Shown here piece after piece: positions 1 to 11,351 of a DNA stretch of 64,000 bases; position 1 is the stretch's first letter; each line of letters starts with the position of its first letter. The notes beneath the pieces were generated by a model. That model was not told the DNA's origin. It saw only the letters and a program-made list of their open reading frames with translations, and searched no databases. Origin of the DNA: Aselliscus stoliczkanus (taxonomy: Eukaryota; Chordata; Mammalia; Chiroptera; Hipposideridae); assembly GCA_033961575.1 (NCBI GenBank), contig CM066730.1, positions 139,651,523 through 139,715,522 on the forward strand, in the 5' to 3' direction. The translations under genes and the position numbers were made by a program.

Positions 1-154
1 GAATAAATATTTGGGAATGGGGAGAATCTGCATGCCTCCTCTTCTGGGTTCTGCGGTGGAATTTTTGATGGCTGGGTTGGGGCTATTGCAGTGGGCTTTG
101 ACTTGCTGGTCTCCCTGGCTCCATATTGTTTCTCTCCATCACTCATGCCTGTGG

Positions 155-1110
155 CTGCCTTAGAGGGCTTTTCATAAATTCACACTCGACTTGTCATGTC
201 ACTCTTTAAAACCTGTGGAGAGACTCCTTTGGATGAGATCCCTATCCGTTTCTTCCCTGTGTACCCAGTCTTAGCTCCTTTGCCACCAGAGTGATCATTC
301 TCAAACAGAAACTTGATCCCATCAGAGGGAGTGGAGGGTGGTGACTAAGAGCTTTGCCGCAGCCAGATGGCCAGGATTCAAATCCTGCCTCTGTCACTCT
401 GGGGCTGTGGAATCTTGAGAAAGTTACTTAACTTTTCTGTGACTCAGTTTTCCTCATCAATAAGATGAGAATGGCAAAAATAGAAGCTAAGGTTGTCAGG
501 AGGATTAAGTGAGGTCAATGCCTATAACATGTTAAGTACAGAAAGTGTTGAGAATGGTGCCTGGCTTAAGGTAAACAGTCATTATTCTGTAGCTGCTATG
601 ATAATAATTGTTCTCTTTCCTCAAAGGAAGTTCCACGATCCTCTGTTTTCATACAAAGTCCTCCTTGATATGCATATGTCCATCTCTTCAGCCTCATTTC
701 CAGTTCCCATCATGCAGACTAGGTTACATTCCCAGCGCATCCCAGGTGTGTCCCCCATGCCCTTTGGCCCCGCCCACCCTGTTCCCTCTCACTCACAGGC
801 TTTCCCTGTGCCCTACTCCAGCATTCAGGCCACTGAGCACTGCCTCTTCTAGTCCTATAGAGCTGAGTGTCATCACCGCCAAGGTGACGTGATAACCTCT
901 TTCCTTATGCTGCAGTGTTGCTTTGTGCATCTCATCAATTTCGGCTGGACACACCCTGTTACAACTTTGACATCACCCAACTCTTTTCTCCTCTAAGTCA
1001 CAAGCGCCTCCAAGTCAGTAACTGCAAATCTCCGCGTTTCTGAGCACTGGGACATGGTCAGGCATACGGTGTCCATGGTGGACTGTTGAAAGAATGGATA
1101 AATGAATTTC
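155..1110 (+). mobile_element. L2 LINE 3' region, split by a MIR
   Basis: An old L2-like copy in sense orientation. Typical L2 phrases are visible on both sides of a younger MIR (333-598): a 'tgtcactctttaaaacc' stretch near 197 and the terminal 'tggataaatgaa' near 1093. The break lies within otherwise continuous L2-like text, so the MIR inserted into it or next to it. Strongly decayed and with no coding capacity. Family assignment is from memory of L2 3' ends. Confidence 0.5.
333..598 (+). mobile_element. MIR SINE
   Basis: Near full-length MIR in sense orientation. It has the tRNA-like head ('gactaagagctttg'), a degenerate B box ('ggattcaaatcctg'), the conserved core 'aagttacttaacttttctgt' and 'cctcatcaataagatgag', and the tail 'gtgcctggcttaaggtaaac'. 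Ancient mammal-wide SINE. Confidence 0.8.
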
Positions 1111-1144
1111 CTCAGCTACATTTACTATGTAGCTATTCTCCAAT

Positions 1145-1292
1145 CATTGTGGTAACAGTAATTCATATTATTTAAAGCATATTTACCAAGTACCAGACAC
1201 TGAGCTAAATTCTTCCCTTATCTAATACAGTCCTCCCAAATAGTCTCTGAAGTAGGATCAGCTATCAGACCCCCAAAAGACCACGGAAAACA
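1145..1292 (-). mobile_element. MIR fragment, antisense
   Basis: Reads as the reverse complement of the MIR 3' half: 'accaagtaccagacactgag' followed by decayed 'tctaatacagtcctcccaa' and a remnant of the region that normally reads as paired A-rich/GAGG text. Fragmentary. Confidence 0.5.
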
Positions 1293-1900
1293 CCTATGGA
1301 TTAAGCAAAGCTAACTACTGCATTAGGAAGTGGGTCACCACGACAGCCGTATTAGGACCTCAGAAGGTGCGGATCGGGGAGGGTATTGATGGACTTTTAG
1401 GGCCTGCATGGGTGATTGTAAGGTAGGTCTTGTAAGATGGAACAGGTTGGGCCTGAGAGAAGTTTACGACCTACTAGCTTTGGATTGGTGGGCACAGCAA
1501 GCAAGGATCTTGAAGTGAGCCTTGAGAGCATGCCGTTCGCCTTGATAAGCTACTTTCATTCTCATTCTTATCTTCCAGGGGCAAGTATTCCTAGAGCAAG
1601 TAATCATGCTGCTGGGATTGTTTAACAGAGGGACAAGAAAATAGGTAGTAACAGTTCTCAGTCAGTAATAGTAGTAGCATTATCTCCCTTCTCAAAATGA
1701 GGCAACCAAAGCTAGTTCCTGGCTGGAAAATGATGGGGACAAGAACTGCACTGCTCTGATTTCCCTAAGACTACAGCCTTTGCACTAGGCTACAGCACTT
1801 TACGTGTCTCCTGGCACTGAGCTTACTTCTCTTTGACAGCACCTAGCATTTTCTACTCTGTATCAGTTACTTGGGTGACTGTATTATCTTGTCCACATGA
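1293..1900. other. No gene seen; unassigned DNA
   Basis: Mixed-composition sequence without a recognisable repeat or coding signal. A short open frame at 1437-1625 has no domain and no splice context. Confidence 0.5.
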
Positions 1901-2002
1901 CAATCTGCTGACATTCATCATCATGGTGTTGATTCCTCCCACACTTACTGAGTACCTCCTATACGGTTCACACTGCACCAGGCCCTGGGGAGGGAGGGAT
2001 GT
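1901..2002 (-). mobile_element. MIR/L2 3'-end fragment, antisense
   Basis: Contains 'acacttactgagtacctcct' and 'caccaggccctgggg', the antisense signature of the L2/MIR 3' end (cf. tactgagtgcctac...ccaggcactg). Too short to choose between the two families. Confidence 0.45.
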
Positions 2003-3350
2003 TCACCCCCCAGGACTCTAAGGACAGGGGCTATGAGAGAACTGGGGGAAGCAGGGAAGCCTGGCATGGCTGCTCTCTCCTTCCTTGACCAGGAGGAGGC
2101 TGAGGCTGCATGGCAGGGAGATCTGTGATCGGAGGTCAGATAAAGGGAGAGGATAGACCCTCAGGCAGAGGACAGAAGACTGTAGTTTGTCATGTGACTC
2201 TTCCCCATTAAGCCTCTGATCTTTAATAAAATTACCAAACACTAATTTTAGAGCTTCATTCTTGGTTTGAGGCAGGGAGCAAGCCAAGTTACGAGGTGTT
2301 CTCCACGGAGGAGAAGACAAGAGAGACAACAAGACCAGGCCTTCTGCCCCGGGCACAGTTAGCCCGGTGACCAAGGCCATGGACTTCCAGGATGCCCTCT
2401 GTCCCTCCCTCCCTTTTTCCCTCCATCCTTTCATTTCTATTTCCTGCACCATCCTGATCTACAGCAGCCCTTGCTCAAAGAATATGAAAGTGGCAGTGAG
2501 TAGGGAGTGGGGTGCTGGAACAATCCTACATTTTAAACCAAGAATAAGAATAAGACAGCAGCACCAGCACACTGCTTGCCTAGGTAGCCACAGGCCTCTC
2601 ATGTGCCCTTATCTCTGATAGATAATTACAAATGTTCCCCTGGCTTTCTGGTCCTAGCTCATCTTCAGCTTTCATTTTGACAGGGTTCGAGGGGAAAAAA
2701 AACACAACAGAAACAGAGAGCAGGACTAAACGCAGGACTAAAGTGAAATTGGAACTGAAAATCATTGTAGTTTGTTGTTTTCTTGAACAGGCAACACTAC
2801 TGGCCGAAACGGAATGCAGCCCACAATGGTGGTTGCTTCCGTCATCTGTCAGTTTAACAAACTCTCACAGGCTGGAAATCAGAAAAGGCCAATCAGCAAC
2901 TCCCTAACTGAACCGTAAGAGCAGTAGGAACAGAAAGGCCAAGTGGATTTGCTTTCCCCCTGCCCCCCACAAGTGTAGCCTCCTAACTGGGGGCACCACG
3001 TACCTGCATGTAGGGACACAGGTTGAGATGAGGGAAGCCAGGGGCAAAGGCTTACGGTGGGGTGGGGGTGGGACGACTCTGTTTTGATGAGCTCACGCTT
3101 CCCAGGCCCATCACTCTTCTCTGAATGCAGAAAACCCCTGTGTGTGTGAGGAAAGCTTTGTATTAGCTGAGCCAGCCTGGGAAGGGCTCTGTCCTGCACA
3201 TGCGGAGTCTTCTTGAGAAGGAAAACATTTTTCTGGACTTGGGGCATGGAGTCTGAGAACTTAAGAGAGGCACCCAGAGACAGAGGCAGACCAGCACAGG
3301 TAAAGAGCAGAATGCTATGAAGCAGACATGCATTCAGGGACATACAACAG
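2003..3350. other. No gene seen; longest chance ORF lies here
   Basis: Non-repetitive by eye. The longest open frame of the window runs on the minus strand from 3640 to 2879 (253 codons), but it reads through A-rich and CA-rich simple sequence near 3358-3390 and an antisense MIR, shows no domain, and has no start or splice context. I treat it as chance. A short A-rich run lies at 2693-2708. Confidence 0.45.
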
Positions 3351-3354
3351 AAAT

Positions 3355-3392
3355 ATCTAAAATAAATAAATAAACACAACACACACACAGCC
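3355..3392. repeat. (AAAT)n plus CA-rich simple sequence
   Basis: 'aaataaataaataaac' followed by an imperfect CA run. Short, low-complexity. Confidence 0.7.
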
Positions 3393-3399
3393 AAAATGT

Positions 3400-3565
3400 A
3401 ACTGGGGACATTGATGAGTGTCGGGTGCTGTTCAGAGTGAAGTGACCGAAGCATAGAGAATTTAAGGAATTTGTCCACGGTCACACTGCACCCTGGGAGA
3501 GCTGCAAGTAGTCTAGCTAACTGGGATTTAAATGTGTTGAATGAAACCTGGAAAGCCTGTGTTGA
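3400..3565 (-). mobile_element. MIR fragment, antisense
   Basis: 'aatttgtccacggtcacact' corresponds to antisense MIR core text (acttgcccaaggtcacacag), followed by 'tctagctaactgggattt', which matches the region antisense to the B box. Divergent. Confidence 0.5.
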
Positions 3566-3589
3566 GACTAGAACTGAGATTCTAATACG

Positions 3590-3780
3590 TGTGGCAGATC
3601 GAGGAGCTTGGTTTCCGTTCAGTAGGCCGTGGGGAGCCATTGGAGGCTTTTGAAGACAGGAGTGACATGCTCACAGGAGTGCATTAAGATGACCGCTCTG
3701 ACAAGTCTGCCTTCGATGCTTTGGAGTGAGAGGAGTTGCTGGTGCTTTCAGGTGGAGAGATTCATGGGCTGGGGGGGATA
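3590..3780 (-). mobile_element. Ancient L2-class repeat, antisense (tentative)
   Basis: Contains 'ggggagccattggaggcttt', 'aggagtgacatgctcac' and 'aagatgaccgctctgac', phrases that recur in a long ancient mammalian repeat of which other decayed copies lie at about 15.9 kb and 33.6-34.4 kb in this window. I assign it to the L2 class only tentatively. Confidence 0.4.
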
Positions 3781-4605
3781 CCTCAGGAGGGCTAACTCCC
3801 ACAGGCCTAAGGCTAATCCTACCCAAAGCAGCCTCACGCCCATCATTTTGCTTCCATCTATCAATCATGGACCAGCTTTCAGGCCTGTTGCTCTGCCCTT
3901 TCGCCTGCTAGAGGACCCTTTCTTGCCCATGAGCTCTCAAGTTCCCTCAGTAGGAAAGGCATATGTGAAGTGACAATGCAGCAGGATGCAAAGATGTTGT
4001 TGATTATATGACATTGGTCATGAGATGGGGTGAACTTACTGGGACCACTTCTCAGGTTATTCAGCGGTAGAAAATAGGTTTTGCTCCCACATGCCTAGTC
4101 TAATCAATGGGTAGCGTCTGCCGGGTGTACTAGGTTCAGAAGTTCGAAAGGATGCTCTGCTCAAGTCATGCAGACAGACAGCATCGCTGTTTAGGCAAGC
4201 CCTTGAGGGGTACAGGGGAGGGAAGGGGTAGGGTAGCACACGTGCCAAGCGTTTGCCATTCTTGGGCTACTGGGATAAGCCAAGTATGTCCCCGCCCCTT
4301 TGGAGTTCTTTTCCATTCTTGAGGCTACAGCATTTCAGGCTCTGTCATGGAGCTAAGTGCACACCCAACGCACTTCACCAGGGCTCTGCATGTGTCCTTG
4401 AAGCACGTGTTCCATGTCCGGCACACTCATGGCTCTGGGCTCTGCATAAAGTGTGAGTTGCTCCCTGCTTCTGGATGTTACGCCTGTTCTTTTGAGACAA
4501 TACTGAGAAGAAATAATGACAGTGCATGTGTCTTAGGAAGGCAACGCTGGTTACTAAGACTGATCTGATTTGGGGAGAATTCGTGCATTGGGAACCTTCA
4601 GAGGA
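3781..4605. other. No gene seen
   Basis: Unassigned sequence of medium GC content. Several short open frames in shadow positions lack domains. Confidence 0.45.
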
Positions 4606-4611
4606 GGGTGG

Positions 4612-4735
4612 GTTAAGGGATCATATAGCCCTGGCTGAAAATGCTGCCTTGGACAAGTTACTGATCTGCTCTGTGTTTAGTTTATTCTTCTGTGTAATAA
4701 TAGTAATAATAATAATATAATAATACAGAAGAACA
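4612..4735 (+). mobile_element. MIR fragment with (AAT)n tail
   Basis: 'tgccttggacaagttactga' and 'tgctctgtgtttagttt' match the MIR core in sense. It runs into 'aataataataatataataa' at 4697-4725, a small A/T microsatellite grown at the position of the MIR core's ATAATA motif. Confidence 0.6.
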
Positions 4736-4954
4736 TACCTTAACAGGCTGCTTCCTTTGCCAACTGGTCAGATTAATCAACATTCTCTTTCTCCTTTTAT
4801 GCATCATACTGGGGGATGTCCCCAGCATGCTGATTGCTCATGGCTAGGGGCTACTCTCTAGTACACTCACTCACTTCTGCTGAAGTGACCAGCTATGGGT
4901 CCTAGTCACATTTCCTAAGAAGTTCCTGTTCTCTCTTTATACAAGAGGGAATAC

Positions 4955-5200
4955 AATGTAATGGCTGAGAGCCTGGATTCAGAACCCAGGTTTCTTGGGC
5001 TTAAATCCTGCTTCTGTCACTTAGCAGCTGTGTGGCCTTGAGCAGATGACTTAACCTCTCTGTGTTCAGTTTCCTCAGTTGTAAAATGGAGGAATTAATC
5101 ATATCTATCTCATAGGGTTGTTGTGAGGGTTAAATGAGTCAATATTTTTAAAATACTAGAATAGTAAGTCCTTGGTGCATACTAAGCGTTAACTACTAAG
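4955..5200 (+). mobile_element. MIR SINE
   Basis: Well-preserved MIR: 'aatggctgagagcctgg', B box 'gggcttaaatcctgc', core 'tgtgtggccttgagcagatg', 'agtttcctcagttgtaaaat', 'catagggttgttgtgagg' and a 3' tail ending 'gtgcatactaagcgtt'. Confidence 0.85.
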
Positions 5201-5915
5201 TTTTTTTAATGACAGGAATCCAACATATAGTAGATTCTTATCCATTAGGTCCACCTTTCCTTCTGAATCTAAGTTCAGTGTTTCTTTCTTGTTTTGTTTA
5301 TTTTTTTATAATTTGCTTCTGTTCTGAGGAAAAGTATATGTCCAAAGATGATGGATTTATCAGCTCCAGGAAACCGTGCTGATTATAGGATGTGGCCTCC
5401 AAGTGGCAGGATCTGGGTGAATCACTCAGCCATTTCCTTGCCTCCAGTGACCACATCCTGTGTTTATGGCATGACAGGACACCACTGGCCACCTGTGACA
5501 AGATGGAGTTCCTCGAGGAAGGCGAATGGGAAGAGAGGGTGGCCGCAGGTCAGGAGTGAAGAACTGAGGGATGGCTGGGCGGGTGAAAAGCTGACTGGAA
5601 AATTGTCACGTCAGTGTGAGCCGACAGGCTAATGGAGGACTGTGATCTGCGGGGGCCTATCTCACACTCCGTCTCAGTTCAGGGGAGCTGGCACGTGCTC
5701 CTCAGATGCGGCTAAGCCTGGCCCGGAAGCAGCGCAAGGGAGTGTGCCTCAAGTACGGGAGGGTGACGTCCCCACTTCGAACAAGTGATGACCTTTAAAT
5801 GCCTGAAATCTCTACAGACAAACCATACTCATTAATCTAACACACAGAAGGCTGGAAAGAGCCTGAGAAACATGAGAATTCAGGAAAGGAGGAGGGTGAG
5901 AAGAAGGAAAACAGT
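5201..5915. other. No gene seen
   Basis: Unassigned. The stretch 5500-5770 is richer in CpG and GC than its surroundings but shows no splice-bounded frame. Confidence 0.4.
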
Positions 5916-5916
5916 T

Positions 5917-6142
5917 CATGCTTGTATATTGCGGGGCAGGCATTCTGCCAAGCATGTGCCATTAGCTTACCCCTGCCTAAATCCACCCCGTTAGGTAAAT
6001 ATTGATATCCCCTTTTGCAGATGAGCACACAGGCCTGGAGATGTAAACACTGTACAAGTGCCATGAAGCAACGTTAAGATAAATACTCAGGTCTCTCTGA
6101 CCCCAGGCCTTGTGATCGTTTTCTTATACTGCACGGCCTTCA
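5917..6142 (-). mobile_element. MIR SINE, antisense
   Basis: Antisense order is intact: 'ggcaggcattctgccaagca', 'gatatccccttttgcagatg', then decayed core and 'ttgtgatcgttttcttatac' at the head end. Confidence 0.6.
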
Positions 6143-6244
6143 TGGAATTAAAAACATGAAAGAATAAAAAAAAACACACAAACAAACGAAGAACCAACAA
6201 CCTCAGGGATATTTCCTTGTTGTTGTTATTTGCAGGATGGGGTG

Positions 6245-6482
6245 GTGGTCAGTAGCCGGGGCGCCAAAGTCAGCAAGACCTGGATTCACTTTCATCTTGA
6301 CTGTTGACCACCTCTTAACTGTTTCCAGTTCTCCGAATACTGATTTATTCATATGTGTGATGAAACCTGGACCACGAGGTTGCTTTGAAGAGTGAATGGA
6401 ATGACAGATAGAGAGGGTGATTAATAAAGGAATAGGGTATAGTGTGCAGTGATCTTAAGTGCTCAGTACATGGAACAGTCTT
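6245..6482 (+). mobile_element. MIR SINE, divergent
   Basis: 'aagtcagcaagacctggatt' (head/B-box region), 'ccacctcttaactgtttcc' (core), 'accacgaggttgctttgaag' and 'aagtgctcagtacatggaac' (tail) appear in the expected order. Confidence 0.6.
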
Positions 6483-6559
6483 CCTCTAGGTATTTTTCAT
6501 TTTCTAACTTCTATTATTAGTTAATCAGCTTAGGTGTGCTGGAGGACAGTGAGCCGAAA

Positions 6560-6720
6560 TTAGAGAATCATCATTTTAGAGCCAGAGAGCATCTCAGAAA
6601 AACCGTTCAATTCCAACCCTGCATTCTACAGATGGGAAAAACTAATCATATCAAACAAGGGAAGTCATGTGTCCAAGGCCACGTACAATAATAAGTCACA
6701 CCTCTGATATCATCACACCT
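6560..6720 (-). mobile_element. Ancient SINE-like fragment, antisense
   Basis: 'cattctacagatgggaaaaa' and 'catgtgtccaaggccacgta' resemble antisense MIR-class core text. A preceding 'ttttagagccagagagcat' suggests a related but distinct family. Not assigned further. Confidence 0.4.
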
Positions 6721-7270
6721 ATCATGCTTCTAGGTACCTAGAAAAGTCTTTAGAAATGCTTACTCGACTGATTCTGATTTATTAGTATCCTTTCACCTCA
6801 GAGGAGCCCAGATGGTATTTCTCACTCCTGAGATGGTTGTAGATCTTGCCAGGAGGCCACGTCTGAATCTGGGGGAAGAAGTTGTGGGCTTGGCCCACCT
6901 GATTCTGGCTTCTGGCTTTTCTTTCAACCCCACAAACCCTGCTTTAGTTTTCTCTAGGGGAAGATGGGAAATGAGCAGGGAAAGGTTTTAATGGAGAACA
7001 AGGAAGAGTTTTCAATGTAATGGTTATTTGTGGCATTTCATCAGCCAACAATGTAAATTAAATTAATTAAAAAGCATTGTACATTTCTAATTCCAACACT
7101 GAATTCACTCAGTGGCTGTGGAAATTTTGAATAACGTATAATAGTCATCTCCAATTTCTCAACATATGTTTTTTTCACTTACACAGCTGTGAAAAAAATT
7201 ATATTTATATTTTTGATACATAATTTCCAGCCTAAAAACAGAATTTATATCAGCATTAAAGTACCAACAG
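6721..7270. other. No gene seen
   Basis: AT-rich unassigned DNA with no repeat or coding signal recognised. Confidence 0.45.
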
Positions 7271-7278
7271 GTGTCGGA

Positions 7279-7377
7279 TTTTCTTCCTTCCTTCCTTCCT
7301 TCCTTCCGTCCTTCCTTCCTTCCTTCCTCCCTCCCTCCCTCCCTCGTTCCCTCCCTCCCTCCCTTCCTTTCTTCCTT
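7279..7377. repeat. (TTCC)n/(TCCC)n polypyrimidine tract
   Basis: About 98 bases almost purely of C and T on this strand, with two single G interruptions. It grades from TTCC units to CCCT units and back to TTCC. Purine-only on the other strand, hence a potential triplex-forming tract. Confidence 0.95.
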
Positions 7378-8380
7378 GTGAGTTGAAGTAATCCTTTCTT
7401 TGGCAGGAGGTCAGTATTTTTTCACAGTCATTTTTGCATCTTTAAGAACACCTTTAAAATTATTTTCTACTTGATGAAATACACCCTCTCTAGGCCTCAT
7501 TATTTTCATCCTGGTGTTATCTGATTGAATACTTCAATCACAAAAAATGGGAGATTTGAGTCATTCCTACTCAACTGCATAAAACTATAGTTGGGTATGT
7601 GGATAACATTTTGCAAGGTTTTTTCTTTTTTCTTTTTTTTCCTAAGAAATAACCATGACTATATTGACCCAATTGCATTTTAAGCCTGGATACTATTTAT
7701 TTTAACTACTGATCACAGAGTATCTTCTAGGTACAAGGTAATCAAGCCAAACACAACTGATCACTACATTCCATTCAACATGGCATGTAGAGAAAGAAAG
7801 AGTCCCATGAGACCTTGTCAGTTTCTTCAAAATTGCTTTTTTTCCAGGCTACAAAAAAAATTATCCTGGACTCCATCAGAGCTTAAGAATTCAAAGCAAA
7901 GTGGAATGGAAGTTTGATAGGTATCATAAAATTTAATCCCCTTCCTTGCGTATTCCTTCCCAGTTAGCATTGCATCATCCATTTTAATCTCTTACCCCCA
8001 TCTCCCATCGTACAGACACAAATGCACACATGCACAATCCTAGATTATTTTTAAAGTCTTTTAACTCTTCTCCATTTTTTACTCCCCCTACCTCCTGAAT
8101 CATAAGTCTACTTTTATGGTTGAGTATTTCTGTGTAAAGTCACATTTAATGTGTGCTGTATTGCTTAGTGTCCTATATAGTGGCTCTTCCTTGTCCTGAG
8201 GATACACTTGGAATCCTTGCGATGTACACACAAAATCCTTCATGCATGATCTGATCTCCTTTGCTCCTAACTCATCCCTGGTCAGTAACCTTTGAAATCT
8301 GTGTTTCAGCCATGTGGAGCTTCCTGGAGTTCCAGGAACAAATATATGATTCCATTTCAAGCTTCAGTGATTTGCTCAAG
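7378..8380. other. No gene seen
   Basis: AT-rich unassigned DNA. A T-rich run at 7619-7640 may be a decayed poly(A) end of an antisense retroelement, but no body is recognised. Confidence 0.4.
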
Positions 8381-8384
8381 CCAC

Positions 8385-9030
8385 CTCCTCTTGATGGTTG
8401 TCTCATGCTGGACTTGCCCAGACTGTCTTCTCCAAGACCCAGCTCACAGTACTTTTCTCTAGCAAAGCCTTCCCTGTTGTATCACCAGCATTGTTATCCC
8501 CTTGACACCCTTATACCCACACTGTACATGGACTGGCCTTCCCCTTTGATTTATACTATCTTTTTAGTTCAAAAGGGAGTATATCATAGTAGTTAAGAGC
8601 TTGGGTTCTAGAGCCAGGATTTCTGGGTTCATATCTCAGCTCTGTCATTTACCATCTATGTAACATTAGGTAAGTTATTTAACCTATCTGTGCTGTGCTT
8701 GATTTGCCCATTGGAAAATGGGAGAAATAGATAATTATACTTATTTGATAGGGTGCTTGTGAGAATTAAATGAGACAATACATGTAAAGCAGTTAAAAGA
8801 GTAGCTGGCTGGTAGTAAGTACATAACTAATGATAAGCATAGCTTGGTATCTGTATAACTTTCTGTATTTGTTTAGGGTCTACTCTCCCCACTAGGCTGA
8901 GAGTTCCTTGAAATCTGGAATGCAGCTCTCCCACCCTTGTGTGTAGGGTGCCTGGTAATGTGCCTTGCATATAACAGGTGCTCAGGAACAGATGTAGGTA
9001 GAATTAATGAATAAATCAATGTAGACAGAC
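8385..9030 (+). mobile_element. L2 LINE 3' region, split by a MIR
   Basis: Sense L2: 'ctagcaaagccttccctgtt' on the left of a MIR, and 'ctccccactaggctgagagt', 'gtgcctggtaatgtgcc' and 'gtgctcaggaacagatg' with a GAATTAATGAATAAAT-like end on the right. The MIR at 8574-8850 sits exactly between the two L2 parts, so this is a nested insertion. Confidence 0.7.
8574..8850 (+). mobile_element. MIR SINE nested in L2
   Basis: Complete MIR from the head ('catagtagttaagagcttgg') through B box 'gggttcatatctcagc', core 'taagttatttaacctatctg' and 'gtgagaattaaatgagacaa' to the tail. Flanked by L2 text on both sides. Confidence 0.85.
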
Positions 9031-9625
9031 AATCTGGAAATTCAGCAAGCAAAGAGACATTTCCCCCCTCGGTTATATAATGTAGTTATGATGCCCCTAA
9101 CACATCTTCTTACTATTTTTTAATAATAAAAATAAAAAGTCCTCTTCTTCCATGACTACTAGCTAAAGCATGGGATGAGTGTTTGCTGCACATTTACAAG
9201 AGGGTTTGAGTCCAACATCACACTCTGGTGTCCTGCCTGGTTCTATTTTATTTTCTTTTACCATTGCCAAAATGAATATCCATTGATGGGATTTCTAGCA
9301 TTCATCACATGCAGCCACCAGATGGATCTGAATAGTTTCTCTAACAACCAATTTGCATTTAGACTCTGCTTCCAAAATGCCTTCCCATTATAGCTTCCAT
9401 TCACTCTCTGTGCACTCTAACATCTTCTACCCTGTCCTAGAGGCCACACCTCTAATTTTGTAAATCATGGATCATTTTGGTACAACTGAGCTGTATCAAG
9501 TTAAAACAAGAATTGTATTTCATTACTAAATCATGACTTGCTCATATCTTTCAACCACTACCATGTAATCTAACAATTTTTCATTATAATCATCTTTTGT
9601 AGAAAGTCCGCAAGGTATTATTGCA
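9031..9625. other. No gene seen
   Basis: Unassigned AT-rich DNA. A short A-rich stretch lies at 9120-9140. Confidence 0.4.
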
Positions 9626-9626
9626 A

Positions 9627-9627
<1 letters not shown>

Positions 9628-9669
<42 letters not shown>
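9628..9669. repeat. (AC)21 microsatellite
   Basis: Uninterrupted dinucleotide run of 42 bases, likely polymorphic. Confidence 0.98.
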
Positions 9670-9671
<2 letters not shown>

Positions 9672-10134
9672 CACAGCTCCCAAAGCTTCATCTTTCGGCT
9701 CTGTTGCCTAGTAGGCATGGTTCTTGAGCCAAGATCTTCTTGTTAAGGTCATTATGCTTATTTGGGGCTCTGTTAGGTTTCATGAACTTAAATGAAGAGT
9801 AAGTAATAAATTCATAGAGGAAATTGGGTTAGCATGTGATTAACATCCCGGCTGATGCAGGCGTGTGTACCAATGATGGAAACATGTGCTCGTATCATGA
9901 TGAAATGCAGATTAGAGACCCTGGAGCCAACCCAAGGATGTCTGCCCAAAACTGTTTCATCTCTGTCAGCTTTAATCTGATGGAAAGAGAGGCTGTTTCA
10001 TTGCAATGAGAAAAATGTGAACTCCTAAAATAACAAGAGGCCCTGTCTTTTCCATTTCACTGCTATAAAAATATTCACTTTTCATTGCGGTACAGTAGCA
10101 AGTATATTAAAGTATAACTTAGAGGACCTGAATT
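9670..10134. other. No gene seen
   Basis: Unassigned. No repeat, open frame or splice signal of note. Confidence 0.4.
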
Positions 10135-10240
10135 CAAATCTTCTGTCAGCCACTAAATTAAGCTGTGAAATCTCACAGTCCTAGTGTCTGCATCTGTAAA
10201 ATGAATGTGCTGGGCTAGACTAATGGTTTTCAAAATGTTT
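10135..10240 (+). mobile_element. MIR fragment
   Basis: 'cttctgtcagccactaaatt' and 'ctgcatctgtaaaatgaatg' match MIR core text in sense. Short. Confidence 0.5.
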
Positions 10241-10831
10241 TTCCTTCATAAAGCAAATGACAAATGATATTCACACACTCCCATGGGCAGCCCCAGGGTT
10301 GTGCACAATTAGCCATGTACTCGTTATAGCTCAGCGCCTTTCCTCCTGCTCTAGTAAGCATATCACAAAGCACATGAGTGAGAGTGACATTTTAAGATAA
10401 CCTTGAATCTTGTTCTGTCTAATCTATTTTAAAAAATTAAAAATCAAATAATTTGGAAGCTTGGGTACATCATTATTAAGTTTTAGAAAAGTGATCTGCT
10501 ACATAATTCCCAAAAGATGTGTCACAAAACTTGATTTTAACAGTTCCTTGTAATACCAGCATACTATATCTCCATGAGTCAATCAAGGCCATCAGTAGAA
10601 AAAAGTCCAAGGCCTAGAGTCTTTAACTGTTTGGAACAAAATAACAAGGAATTTATTTTTGTACATAGTCTTCACTTTGGTGGGTATTCTCATTTCCCCT
10701 TGGAGAGAACCTAGTAGAAATAATAACTTCCTGATTCTTATGTTAAGCAGAGCTATATTTCTAAAATGTGGTAATAATATCATCACTTGAAAACAAGATG
10801 GTATCTTTGCTTAGATTTGAAAAGATATGAA
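10241..10831. other. No gene seen
   Basis: AT-rich unassigned DNA up to the mariner left end. Confidence 0.4.
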
Positions 10832-10858
10832 GGTCTGACAGTTAAGTTTGTGAACTCG
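10832..10858 (+). repeat. Mariner left terminal inverted repeat
   Basis: 27 bases starting 'ggtctgacagttaag', paired with the right repeat at 11789-11815. A clean TA target duplication is not visible on either side. Confidence 0.8.
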
Positions 10859-11351
10859 TCCTAGAAAAAGTGCTACACACCTCATTGCTGAATATCACTA
10901 TGGTCACCTTTGAAGTACTCCCCTTGGGAAGCTGTGCACTGATGCCAGAGCCTAGTCCACTCTTCAAAGCAATTTTGGAATTGTTTTTCTGGAATGGCCA
11001 TCAGAGCTGTCGTCAGATTATCCTTGATGTTCTGAATGTCATCAAAATGTCTTCCTTTCAATATTTCCTTTATCTTTGGATAAAGAAAGATGTCATTAGG
11101 GGCCAGATCAGGTTGACTAGGGAGAGTGTTCCAATACAGTTATTTGTTTACTGGCTAAAAACCCCCTCAAAGACAGTGCCATGTGAGCTGGTGCATTGTG
11201 ATGCAAGAGCCATGAATTGTTGGTGAAAAGTTCAGGTCATCTACCTTTTCCACACAACCTTTTCAGCACTTCCAAATAATAAACTTGGTTAGCTGTTTTT
11301 TCAGCTGGTACAAATTCATAATGAATAATCCCTTGAAAAAAAAAAAGATTA

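Noticed and set aside
2879..3640. 253-codon minus-strand open frame, the longest in the window
   Set aside because: It crosses A/CA-rich simple sequence and an antisense MIR, has no recognisable domain, and no splice or start context; one frame of this size is plausible by chance in 64 kb.
8660..8680. Strong GTAAGT donor
   Set aside because: It is part of the MIR core ('ttaggtaagttatttaac') and has no partner acceptor.
10870..11226. 118-codon plus-strand open frame
   Set aside because: It is the antisense shadow of the mariner transposase remnant, whose real coding direction is minus.
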